NCBI GenBank assembly: GCA_020628265.1
Contig: JAHDFG010000029.1
Location: 1-13,408 of the forward strand
Source of the DNA: Pseudooctadecabacter sp.
GTDB taxonomy: Bacteria; Pseudomonadota; Alphaproteobacteria; Rhodobacterales; Rhodobacteraceae
Reading direction: 5' to 3'
Length of the DNA: 13,408 nucleotides
The notes below the pieces were generated by a model. That model saw nothing but the letters and a program-made list of their open reading frames with translations, was not told the origin of the DNA and did not search any database. How positions within the stretch are numbered: position 1 is the first letter of the stretch; every line of letters starts with the position of its first letter. A program made the translations under genes and the position numbers. Below are positions 1 to 6,981 of the stretch, piece after piece.

Positions 1-634
1 GGAAACCGTCCACCCCACGGTGCAGCCAGAACCGCGCCACATCCAGCAAGGCCTCCTGTACCGCAGGTTCCCAGAAATTCAGATCAGGCTGAGAAACGAG
101 GAAGTTGTGCAGGTAATACTGCTCCCGCTCCCCGTGCCACTGCCACGCCGATCCGCCAAAGATGGACAGCCAGTTGTTGGGCGGCGTGCCATCGGGTTTT
201 GCATCGGCCCAGACGTACCAATCCGCCTTCTTGTTGGTCTTGTCCGCCTTGCTTTCCCTGAACCAAGGGTGCTGATCAGAGGTGTGAGACAACACAAGGT
301 CGATCATGACCTTTACGCCCAGCTCATGTGCCTTGCTGACCACCGCATCGAAATCAGCCAGCGTTCCGAACATCGGGTCAACGTCGCAATAATCGCTGAC
401 GTCATAGCCGAAGTCCTTCATGGGCGATGTGAAGAACGGCGAAATCCAGATCGCATCGACGCCAAGGCTGGCAATATACGGCAGCCGCTGGACGATGCCG
501 CCCAGGTCGCCGATCCCGTCGCCATTGCTGTCCTGATAGCTGCGCGGATAAATCTGATAGATCACCGCACCCCGCCACCAATCGGCATCTTTGTCCAGAC
601 GGGCTGCACCCGTTACGTTCTCCATCTTGGTCAT
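1..634 (-). CDS. aglA: Alpha-glucosidase AglA, GH13 family (partial, C-terminus beyond left edge)
   Basis: Translating the minus strand from the ATG at 634 gives 211 residues with no stop up to the window edge. The N-terminus has the GH13 (alpha-amylase superfamily) pattern: WWRGAVIYQIYPRSYQDSNG, then GDGIGDLGGI, SLGVDAIWISPFFTSPM and DFGYDVSDY. Conserved region I appears as DLVLSHTSDQHPWF, and QPDLNFWEP follows. The last visible residues, GVDGF, are the start of region II, so the catalytic nucleophile and acid lie outside the window. No signal peptide is visible, so the enzyme should act in the cytoplasm on imported alpha-glucosides (maltose, sucrose or trehalose type), releasing glucose. 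It lies 21 bases after aglG. A second ATG at 625 is possible: GGGG lies 9 bases ahead of it, whereas AAGGG lies 10 bases ahead of the ATG at 634. Family assignment is firm; exact substrate is inference from context. Confidence 0.93.
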   Translation of the reverse strand, partial: MTKMENVTGAARLDKDADWWRGAVIYQIYPRSYQDSNGDGIGDLGGIVQRLPYIASLGVDAIWISPFFTSPMKDFGYDVSDYCDVDPMFGTLADFDAVVSKAHELGVKVMIDLVLSHTSDQHPWFRESKADKTNKKADWYVWADAKPDGTPPNNWLSIFGGSAWQWHGEREQYYLHNFLVSQPDLNFWEPAVQEALLDVARFWLHRGVDGF

Positions 635-655
635 CCCCAAGACACCCTTTCTGAT

Positions 656-1810
656 TTACTTGACGGAGCCGGCCAACAGACCGCGCACCAGATAACGTTG
701 CATTGCAAAGAACACGATCAGCGGAACCGCGATCGACACAAAGGCCGAGGTCGCAAGGATTTCCCAATCGCCACCGCGCGTGCCCAGAAGTTCGACGATC
801 TGCTTGGTCATGACCGTGGTCTGACCGGAACTGTCGATCAGGAACACCAAGGCCACCAGCAGGTCATTCCACGTCCACAGGAACTGGAAGATTGCGAATG
901 ACGCGAGGGCGGGGAATGACAGCGGCAGGATGATCTTTGTGAAGATCTGGAACTCGGTTGCGCCGTCCACACGGGCGTTCTCGATGATGTCCCGTGGCAG
1001 GCCGACCATGTAGTTTCGAAGCAGATAGATCGCCAGTGGTAGTCCAAAGCCCGTATGGGCCAGCCACACCCCCAAGTAGCCTTTGCCGATGCCGATTGCG
1101 TTGTGCAGCGACAGCAACGGGATCAATGCCAATTGCAACGGCACCACCAAAAGCCCCACGACTGCCGCGATAAGCAACGCGCGTCCGGGGAAATCCATCC
1201 ATGCCAGCGCGTAGGCCGCAAAGGCTGCAATCAGGATCGGGATGATCGTCGCGGGGATCACCACCGTGAGTGTGTTGAAGAACGCCTTGGCCATGCCTTC
1301 GGAATTGTCTTCGTCGAACAGAACAAAGCTGTAATTGTCCAAAGTGAAGTCAGGCGGCACGGTCGCATTGATGAACAAGCGCTGACCCCGACCCGAAATC
1401 TGTTCATCGTCGCCCTGCCAGATGTAAGAGCCATCAGTGTTCAGGATCAGTGTTTCGCCATCGCCCAAATCCGCCGTGTCACCGATCTGATAGGCGTCCA
1501 GCGCACGGGACGATGTGCCCCAGCTGTCGATGGTCAGCGCATCGCCGCCATCGAATACATTGCCCTCGACCACGAATACGCCTGCATCCGTCTCGATCCG
1601 GTTGTCATCGGGGTCAATGGCACGGAACTGCAGCGTTTGTTCCGCAGGGAACATCGCCGACCACCAGCCCGACGCGGTGATCTGGTCACCTGTGCGGAAT
1701 GACGACACGAACAGACCCAACGTCGGGAAAATCCACAACAAGACCAGTGCGATGACCGAAATATTCAGCGCCCAGACAACCGCGGGCTTTTGTCCTGACA
1801 AACCATCCAT
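656..1810 (-). CDS. aglG: Alpha-glucoside ABC transporter permease AglG (MalG-like)
   Basis: This 384-residue inner-membrane protein is a binding-protein-dependent ABC permease. It has an N-terminal membrane segment at about residues 11-37, then five further hydrophobic stretches from about 178 to 372. The cytoplasmic EAA loop that docks with the ATPase is at about 272-296 (ENARVDGATEFQIFTKIILP). Between the first and second membrane segments lies an insert of about 125 residues (41-165), acidic and rich in Gly and Asp. By the usual topology it would face the periplasm. MalG of E. coli is near 296 residues, so the insert explains the extra length. As I recall, AglG proteins of rhizobia are similarly long. 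The start overlaps the aglF stop by one base (TGATG), which implies translational coupling. Its partner is AglF; the ATPase is expected past the left edge. Confidence 0.93.
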   Translation of the reverse strand: MDGLSGQKPAVVWALNISVIALVLLWIFPTLGLFVSSFRTGDQITASGWWSAMFPAEQTLQFRAIDPDDNRIETDAGVFVVEGNVFDGGDALTIDSWGTSSRALDAYQIGDTADLGDGETLILNTDGSYIWQGDDEQISGRGQRLFINATVPPDFTLDNYSFVLFDEDNSEGMAKAFFNTLTVVIPATIIPILIAAFAAYALAWMDFPGRALLIAAVVGLLVVPLQLALIPLLSLHNAIGIGKGYLGVWLAHTGFGLPLAIYLLRNYMVGLPRDIIENARVDGATEFQIFTKIILPLSFPALASFAIFQFLWTWNDLLVALVFLIDSSGQTTVMTKQIVELLGTRGGDWEILATSAFVSIAVPLIVFFAMQRYLVRGLLAGSVK

Positions 1811-2817
1811 CAGCGCATCTCCTTACGGGCGTTGTGCACGTTCCAAACCAGAATGGGCGTGACCAGCAGCATGATGATCATCGCCGCAGCAGACCCCATG
1901 CCCCAGTCGTTGGCACGGAACAGCTTGTCGTACATGTAATTGGCCAGCACCTGCGTCTCCCACTGGCCGTTGGTCATTGCGAACACGATGTCGAAGACCT
2001 TGAGCGTGGCGATCGTAATGGTCGTCCAGACCACCACAATCGTGCCCATGATCTGCGGGATCTTGATCTTGAAGAAAATCTGGAACGGGTTTGCCCCGTC
2101 CACAATCGCAGCCTCGACCGTCTCTTCGGGAATGCCGCGCAGGGCTGCCGACAGGATCACCATGGCAAAACCGGTCTGGATCCAGATCAGCACGATCATC
2201 AGGAAGAAGTTGTTCCAGAACGGGATCGTCAGCCATTGCTGGGGCTCTGCCCCGCCGAACAACAGGTAGAGGTGGTTCAGGATGCCGATTTGCGCCACGT
2301 CCTCGGGGCGGGCTTCATAGACCAGCTTGAAGATCACGGCCGCACCGACGAAGGAAATCGCCATGGGCATAAAGATGATCGACTTGGCGATGCTGCCCCA
2401 CCGCAGCCGGTCCGTCAGCTGTGCCACAAGAAGGCCGAGCGCAGTTGACGCGGCAGGCACCACAATCAGCCAAAGAATGTTGTTACGCATCGCCTCCATG
2501 AACTTCGGCTCGGCAAACATGCGGGTGTAATTCTCAAACCCGACAAAGGCGTACTGATTGCCAGGAAGCCGTTCGAGGAACGACAGTCGAAGCGTTGCGA
2601 AGACCGGATAGGCAAGATACAGCCCCAACGCCAGCATCGCAGGCAGCAGGAACAGCCACGGGCGGATGATATTGGCGCGGTTAATGTTCCGGCCCGCATT
2701 CGGTCCCTTTGCCGGAAACAGGACCTTATCCAGAAACAGGTTTGCCCCGTAAAAGTATCCGACACAGCCGCCGACACCGACGATGATCGTGATAATCCCA
2801 AGCACTGCAGGATGCAT
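1810..2817 (-). CDS. aglF: Alpha-glucoside ABC transporter permease AglF (MalF-like)
   Basis: This 335-residue inner-membrane permease has hydrophobic segments at about residues 5-25, 52-76, 113-133, 145-166, 203-225, 257-280 and 308-327. The EAA loop is at about 231-254 (EETVEAAIVDGANPFQIFFK, then IKIP), the contact site for the ABC ATPase. It lacks the large P2 periplasmic domain of E. coli MalF; the large insert of this transporter sits in AglG instead. The ATG at 2817 is preceded by a strong purine-rich ribosome binding site (AAGGGGAGGGG at 2831-2821). The gene lies 171 bases after aglE, a gap that holds two RNA hairpins. It overlaps aglG by one base. It should form the AglF-AglG channel that receives sugar from AglE. 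Confidence 0.94.
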   Translation of the reverse strand: MHPAVLGIITIIVGVGGCVGYFYGANLFLDKVLFPAKGPNAGRNINRANIIRPWLFLLPAMLALGLYLAYPVFATLRLSFLERLPGNQYAFVGFENYTRMFAEPKFMEAMRNNILWLIVVPAASTALGLLVAQLTDRLRWGSIAKSIIFMPMAISFVGAAVIFKLVYEARPEDVAQIGILNHLYLLFGGAEPQQWLTIPFWNNFFLMIVLIWIQTGFAMVILSAALRGIPEETVEAAIVDGANPFQIFFKIKIPQIMGTIVVVWTTITIATLKVFDIVFAMTNGQWETQVLANYMYDKLFRANDWGMGSAAAMIIMLLVTPILVWNVHNARKEMR

Positions 2818-2836
2818 GGTCCCCTCCCCTTAGCAA

Positions 2837-2855
2837 ATGGCATTGGCAACGCCAT
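2837..2855 (-). promoter_or_regulatory. Hairpin just upstream of the aglF ribosome binding site
   Basis: In the agl mRNA this stretch reads AUGGCGUU-GCC-AAUGCCAU. It can form an 8-bp stem (one G-U pair) with a 3-base loop. It ends 5 bases before the AAGGGGAGGGG ribosome binding site of aglF. It could keep the ribosome site open, or stall RNA decay from the aglE side. The pairing is read directly from the sequence; any role is inference. Confidence 0.4.
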
Positions 2856-2945
2856 CAGATGTGTCCGGCGGAATTCCGAACGAAAAGTCTGTCTAAATGT
2901 GACTAAAAGTCTGCAAGCACGAACTGCCTGCCGGATTGTGGATGT

Positions 2946-2971
2946 CAGTGGCGCGGTTTCCCGCGCCACTG
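2946..2971 (-). promoter_or_regulatory. Intercistronic stem-loop between aglE and aglF (11-bp perfect stem, GAAA loop)
   Basis: The sequence forms a perfect 11-bp inverted repeat (CAGTGGCGCGG / CCGCGCCACTG) around TTTC. On the transcribed minus strand the loop is GAAA, a GNRA tetraloop, so the RNA hairpin should be very stable. It starts 17 bases after the aglE stop. No run of U follows, so it is unlikely to be a full rho-independent terminator. The usual role of such a stem after a binding-protein gene is to protect the upstream mRNA from 3' decay, or to reduce read-through, so that the binding protein is made in excess over the permeases. That role is inference from systems such as malE-malF. 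Confidence 0.75.
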
Positions 2972-2988
2972 CAATTTCAGCCTATGGC

Positions 2989-4347
2989 TTACTTGATGCC
3001 GTCCCAGCTTTCCTGGATGGCGTTGGCCACGTCTTCGGCGGATGCGCCGCCAACGAAGTCAACCATACCGGTCCAGAAGGTGCCTGCGCCAATTGCGCCA
3101 GGCATCAGGTCGGAGCCGTCAAAGCGGAACGTCGTTGCGTTCTGCAGGATTTCGCCCTGACCACGCAGCGCTGCATCCTTGTAGGCGTCCAGGTTCACAC
3201 CGGTGTGCGGTGTCAGGAAGCCGGTCTGCGCCATCATCACTTCGTGTGCGATGGGCTGCTGGAAGAACTCCATCAGGGCCATGGTTGCGTCGGATGCATC
3301 GGTCACAGCCATCAGCGTGCCGCCACCCAGAACCGGGTTGCCCAGATCTTCGCCAGCGAAGGACGGGAAGTAGAAGAAGTCAGCGTCAACGCCGATTTCA
3401 ACGCCTTCCGGCATGAAGGCCGGGATGAAGGACGCCTGCTTGTGCATGAAGCACTGTGCAGGAGACGTGAACAGACCAGCAGGGCTGTCGCGGAAGTCGG
3501 TAGAACCAACTGCGCCAGCGCCGCCGGCAACCATGTCGTCGTTCTTGGCGAACATGCCGAAGGTCTCAAGCGCGTTGATGACTTCAGGGCTGTTGAACGG
3601 AAGCTCGTTGCTGACCCACATGTCGTACTTCTCGGCAGGCTGGGTGCGCAGCATGATGTCTTCAACCCAGTCCGTCGCAGGCCAACCGGTCGCAGGACCG
3701 GAACCCAGACCGATGCACCACGGCGTGTCGCCGTTTGCGATCATCTCTTCGGACAGAGCGATCAGGTCTTCCATGGTTTCAGGCACTTCGTAGCCAGCGT
3801 CTTCGAAGTTCTCAGGCACGTACCAAACGAGAGACTTGACGTTCACGTTGTAGAAGAAGCCGTAGAACTGGTCAGCGCCGTCTGCGTCTGCGTAGGTGCC
3901 CAGATCTACCCAGGACGAACCGGCAGCGTAATTGTCGTTGACCCAAGCAGCCATGTCGTCACCCAGCGGGGCCAGAAGACCCTGGGACGCCATGTCGGCG
4001 GCCAGACCGGGCTGCGGGAAGACAGCGATGTTCGGCGGAGAGCCGGCTTCGGCGTCGATGACGATCTGCTGCTCGAAACCATCGGAGCCCGTGTAGGTCA
4101 CGTCAGCACCGGTTGCTTCTTCGAAATATGCCAGCGCGGAGCTGAAAATTTCATCTTCAGGGTTCAACCAGGGGCCGAACACGGTGACGGACTGGCCGCT
4201 CAGATCAGGTGCGCCAGCGGCCCACTCGTTGTAGCTGTCCCAGCTGAACGGCCCTTCGCCCGGCGCGAACACCAGGTGACCGTCGGCGTGGGCCATGCCC
4301 GCGCTCAAAGCAACTGCTGCCACACCGGCATACAGAGATTTTTTCAT
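2989..4347 (-). CDS. aglE: Alpha-glucoside ABC transporter substrate-binding protein AglE
   Basis: This 452-residue protein is an extracellular solute-binding protein of the sugar type (family 1). Residues 1-21 form a Sec signal peptide: MKKS, a hydrophobic core, then AHA before DGH, so cleavage after residue 21 is expected. The mature protein acts in the periplasm, capturing alpha-glucosides and delivering them to AglF-AglG. Many aromatic residues (for example GEGPFSWDSYNEW near the mature start) fit a carbohydrate-binding cleft. The ATG at 4347 is preceded by GGGAGG at 4359-4354. The gene is first in the agl operon, about 82 bases downstream of the proposed transcription start, and is followed by a stable stem-loop. 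Specificity for alpha-glucosides is inferred from the neighbouring aglA, aglF and aglG. Confidence 0.93.
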   Translation of the reverse strand: MKKSLYAGVAAVALSAGMAHADGHLVFAPGEGPFSWDSYNEWAAGAPDLSGQSVTVFGPWLNPEDEIFSSALAYFEEATGADVTYTGSDGFEQQIVIDAEAGSPPNIAVFPQPGLAADMASQGLLAPLGDDMAAWVNDNYAAGSSWVDLGTYADADGADQFYGFFYNVNVKSLVWYVPENFEDAGYEVPETMEDLIALSEEMIANGDTPWCIGLGSGPATGWPATDWVEDIMLRTQPAEKYDMWVSNELPFNSPEVINALETFGMFAKNDDMVAGGAGAVGSTDFRDSPAGLFTSPAQCFMHKQASFIPAFMPEGVEIGVDADFFYFPSFAGEDLGNPVLGGGTLMAVTDASDATMALMEFFQQPIAHEVMMAQTGFLTPHTGVNLDAYKDAALRGQGEILQNATTFRFDGSDLMPGAIGAGTFWTGMVDFVGGASAEDVANAIQESWDGIK

Positions 4348-4414
4348 GATTTTCCTCCCAGATTGAGGCGTCCGGCCCCAATTTCAGTCTCAAACTTTCC
4401 ACGCGCAAAACTTT

Positions 4415-4426
4415 CAAAGCGCTTTG
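4415..4426. promoter_or_regulatory. Operator O1 for AglR, in front of aglE
   Basis: CAAAGCGCTTTG is a perfect 12-bp palindrome with the central CG typical of LacI-family operators. It lies 68 bp before the aglE start, and about +4 to +15 from the proposed aglE transcription start, a position where a bound repressor would block initiation. A near copy lies ahead of aglR at 4569-4582. AglR as the ligand is inferred from the gene's adjacency and the repeated site. Confidence 0.78.
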
Positions 4427-4435
4427 GATGGCAGG

Positions 4436-4464
4436 ACATTGTGCCAACTCTGACCCAAAGTCAA
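4436..4464 (-). promoter_or_regulatory. Candidate sigma-70 type promoter of the agl operon
   Basis: Reading the minus strand, TTGACT (4464-4459) matches five of six bases of the -35 consensus. It is followed after 17 bases by CAATGT (4441-4436), a poor -10 match. Transcription would start near 4429, just before operator O1. The -35 and the geometry are good, the -10 is weak, so this is a tentative call. Confidence 0.42.
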
Positions 4465-4486
4465 TGAGTTCTTATTCTGCCTGAAA

Positions 4487-4504
4487 ATGCTGCAGTTGCA
4501 GCAT
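4487..4504. promoter_or_regulatory. 18-bp palindrome in the agl divergent region (unassigned regulator site)
   Basis: ATGCTGCA-GT-TGCAGCAT has perfect 8-bp arms around a 2-base centre. It differs in sequence from the AglR operators and lies between them. Its centre is about 66 bp upstream of the proposed aglE start, a common position for an activator. It is too tightly spaced for a normal RNA hairpin, so a dimeric DNA-binding protein is the likelier reason. No regulator can be named. Confidence 0.5.
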
Positions 4505-4568
4505 AAACCCCATAGATAATTGGTTGATTTTCGCGCGCCAGCAGGACAAAGCTATGTGACTTGTTTTC

Positions 4569-4582
4569 TCAAAGCGGTTTGA
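4569..4582. promoter_or_regulatory. Operator O2 for AglR, in front of aglR
   Basis: TCAAAGCGGTTTGA is a 14-bp palindrome with a single mismatch. It matches operator O1 at 11 of 12 core positions (CAAAGCGGTTTG against CAAAGCGCTTTG). It ends 10 bp before the aglR start codon, so a bound protein would overlap the start of transcription or the 5' leader. This implies autoregulation of aglR and joint control of bglA and glk. A weak -10-like TATGTG at 4553-4558 lies just upstream, but no clear -35 goes with it. Confidence 0.75.
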
Positions 4583-4592
4583 AATCGGGCCA

Positions 4593-5633
4593 ATGAATCT
4601 TAAGGAATTGTCGCAAACACTGGGCCTCTCCCAAACCACGGTCAGCCGTGCCTTGAACGGGTATCCCGAGGTGAACGAGGCAACTAGGCAGAAGGTTCTG
4701 GCCGCTGCAGCCGAGCATAATTACAGCCCCAACACGCGTGCCAAGAGCCTCGCCACCGGACGGGCGAACGCAATCGGGCATGTGATTCCCATCGCCAACA
4801 GCCACGAAATCGTCAATCCGATCTTCGGCGACTTCATCGCCGGTGCAGGCGAGACTTATGCAGCCAACAACTACGAGATGATTCTCTCTGTCACCGAGAA
4901 CGCGGGAGAGGCCGACGTCTACCGGTCTTTGAAAACGCGCGGTGTCGTGGACGGTGTCGTGGTGCACGGCCCCAAGATGAACGACAAGCGTATTCCTCTA
5001 TTGAAGGAACTTGGCCTGCCCTTCGTGGTCCATGGACGGGCTTCGGGGATCACAACCGATTACAGTTGGCTTGATGTGAACAACCGTAGCGCGTTTCGTC
5101 GTGCGACCGACTTCCTGCTTGATTTGGGTCACCGCCGGATCGCGCTGCTCAACGGACTTGAAACAATGGACTTCGCCCACAGGCGTCGCCGAGGGTTCGA
5201 CGATGCCATGCAAGCCCGCGATATCCATATCGATCCCGTGCTTTTGCGGTCCGAGGAAATGACCGAAAGCTATGGCTATCAGGCAGCCCGCGAAATGCTG
5301 TCTTACCCCACTCCGCCGACAGCCTTTCTGGTCTCCTCCATTATCTCGGCGCTCGGCGTGCGTCGCGCGATCGAGGAACGGGGCCTTCAGATGGGGCGCG
5401 ATATCTCGGTGATCACACATGATGATACCCTGTCTTATCTTGCAAACGGTGCCGAGCTTCCGATTTTCACTGCGACGCGATCTTCCGTCCGAGAGGCCGG
5501 CCGCGCGCTGTCTCAGATGTTGCTTTCCATGATTGAGAGCGCTAACAGCACCCCGCAACACAAGCTTCTCGAAGTGGAATTGATGGTCGGCCAGTCCACA
5601 GGACCCTGCCCTGCCACAGCTCAACCAGCGTAA
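4593..5633 (+). CDS. aglR: LacI-family transcriptional regulator AglR
   Basis: This 346-residue DNA-binding protein starts with a LacI-type helix-turn-helix: MNLKELSQTLGLSQTTVSRA, with the recognition helix at about residues 14-22. The hinge is near 45-58 (YSPNTRAKSLATG). Residues from about 60 to 335 form a periplasmic-binding-protein-like sugar sensor domain. The ATG at 4593 gives the standard LacI start, although the ribosome binding site is poor (CGGG). The gene is divergent from aglEFGA, with two matching operators in the shared 245-bp region. It leads an operon with bglA and glk, 14 bases upstream of bglA. It most likely represses both arms until an alpha-glucoside or a derived sugar binds. 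The sugar ligand and the repressor role are inference; the family is certain. Confidence 0.92.
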   Translation: MNLKELSQTLGLSQTTVSRALNGYPEVNEATRQKVLAAAAEHNYSPNTRAKSLATGRANAIGHVIPIANSHEIVNPIFGDFIAGAGETYAANNYEMILSVTENAGEADVYRSLKTRGVVDGVVVHGPKMNDKRIPLLKELGLPFVVHGRASGITTDYSWLDVNNRSAFRRATDFLLDLGHRRIALLNGLETMDFAHRRRRGFDDAMQARDIHIDPVLLRSEEMTESYGYQAAREMLSYPTPPTAFLVSSIISALGVRRAIEERGLQMGRDISVITHDDTLSYLANGAELPIFTATRSSVREAGRALSQMLLSMIESANSTPQHKLLEVELMVGQSTGPCPATAQPA

Positions 5634-5647
5634 TTCGAAGGACTACC

Positions 5648-6967
5648 ATGGACTTTTCCCGTTCCGATTTCCCCGACGGCTTCACCTTCGGGGCCGCGAC
5701 CTCTGCCTACCAGATCGAAGGCCACGCGCAGGGTGGCGCCGGTGAGACCCATTGGGACACCTTTGCCGCAACGCCTGGCAATGTGGTGCGTCAGGAGAAC
5801 GGCGATCTGGCCTGCGACCACTACAACCGGTTCGAGGAAGATTTTGACCTCATGCAGGCGGCCGGACTGGACGCCTACCGCTTCTCGACCTCATGGGCCC
5901 GTGTCATGCCCGACGGCAAGACGCCCAATCCCGAAGGCCTTGATTTCTATGACCGTCTCGTCGACGCCATGCTGGAACGCGGTCTGGCCCCCTATGCGAC
6001 GCTCTATCACTGGGAACTGCCTTCGCCTCTGGCGGATCTGGGCGGTTGGCGCAGTGCAGACATGCCCAAATGGTTCGGGGACTTTACAGCTTGCATCATG
6101 GGTCGCATCGGTGACCGAATGGCCGCGGTCGCCCCCATCAACGAGCCTTGGTGTGTCGGCTGGCTGTCCCATTTCCTCGGCCACCATGCGCCCGGCTTGC
6201 GCGATATTCGTGCCACCGCCCGCGCGATGCACCATGTGATGGTGGCCCATGGCACTGCGATCCAGACGATGCGTGGCCTCGGGATGAAGAACCTCGGAGG
6301 TGTGTTCAACTTCGAATGGGCGCAGCCGGTTGACGACAGCGAGGCCGCTCGTAAATCCGCCGATCTTTATGATGACTACTACAACCGGTTCTTCCTCAAC
6401 GGCATCTTCAAGGGTGCCTACCCCGAAAACGTCATGGAGGGCTTTGCCCCGCATATGCCCGACGGCTGGCAGGACGACTTCGCGACAATTCAGGCTCCGC
6501 TCGACTGGGTTGGCCTGAATTACTACACCCGCAAAATTATCCAGCCGGTCGATGGGGCGTGGCCCGCCCACGACGAGGCCCCAACGCGGCTACCCACCAC
6601 GCAGATGGGTTGGGAAATCTACCCCGATGGCCTCTACAACTTCCTGACTCGCACGGCCCGCGAATACACCGGTGATCTGCCACTCTACGTGACCGAAAAC
6701 GGGATGGCCAACGCGGATGTGATCGCGAACGGCGTGGTCGACGATCCTGAGCGGATCGCCTACGTGAGCGCGCATATCGACGCGGTCAAGCGGGCCATGG
6801 CCGACGGCGCGCCCGTCAAAGGCTACTTCCTGTGGTCGCTGCTCGACAATTACGAGTGGGCCTTGGGCTATGAAAAGCGCTTCGGCTTGATCCACATGGA
6901 TTTCGAGACCCTGAAGCGCACGCCAAAGGCCTCTTATCACGCCCTCAAATCTGCCCTTTCCCGCTGA
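5648..6967 (+). CDS. bglA: Beta-glucosidase, glycoside hydrolase family 1
   Basis: This 439-residue enzyme is a full-length GH1 protein. It begins with the family signature FTFGAATSAYQIEG (residues 12-25). The acid/base glutamate is E166 in NEP (165-167), and the nucleophile is E350 in TENG (349-352). NYYT at 291-294 and the segment SLLDNYEWALGYEKRFGLI near 397-415 are also typical. E403-W404 in that last segment marks a true beta-glucosidase; 6-phospho-beta-glucosidases carry a Ser/Lys/Tyr pattern there. There is no signal peptide, so it hydrolyses beta-glucosides in the cytoplasm to free glucose. The start at 5648 follows GAAGGA by a few bases. It lies 14 bases after aglR and 14 bases before glk, clearly one operon. 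The need for glucokinase next door fits the unphosphorylated product. Confidence 0.95.
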   Translation: MDFSRSDFPDGFTFGAATSAYQIEGHAQGGAGETHWDTFAATPGNVVRQENGDLACDHYNRFEEDFDLMQAAGLDAYRFSTSWARVMPDGKTPNPEGLDFYDRLVDAMLERGLAPYATLYHWELPSPLADLGGWRSADMPKWFGDFTACIMGRIGDRMAAVAPINEPWCVGWLSHFLGHHAPGLRDIRATARAMHHVMVAHGTAIQTMRGLGMKNLGGVFNFEWAQPVDDSEAARKSADLYDDYYNRFFLNGIFKGAYPENVMEGFAPHMPDGWQDDFATIQAPLDWVGLNYYTRKIIQPVDGAWPAHDEAPTRLPTTQMGWEIYPDGLYNFLTRTAREYTGDLPLYVTENGMANADVIANGVVDDPERIAYVSAHIDAVKRAMADGAPVKGYFLWSLLDNYEWALGYEKRFGLIHMDFETLKRTPKASYHALKSALSR

Positions 6968-6981
6968 ACCGGAAACGTTCC

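Noticed and set aside
20..901. 293-codon open frame on the plus strand opposite aglA and aglG
   Set aside because: It crosses two real genes on the other strand; the minus-strand translation gives clear GH13 and permease motifs.
2812..4467. 551-codon open frame on the plus strand opposite aglE
   Set aside because: It is fully antisense to a clear binding-protein gene with a signal peptide, and its Arg/His/Val-rich translation is typical of a shadow frame in GC-rich DNA.
4524..4557. TTGATT with CTATGT as the aglR promoter
   Set aside because: Spacing of 22 bases is outside the normal range for sigma-70 promoters.
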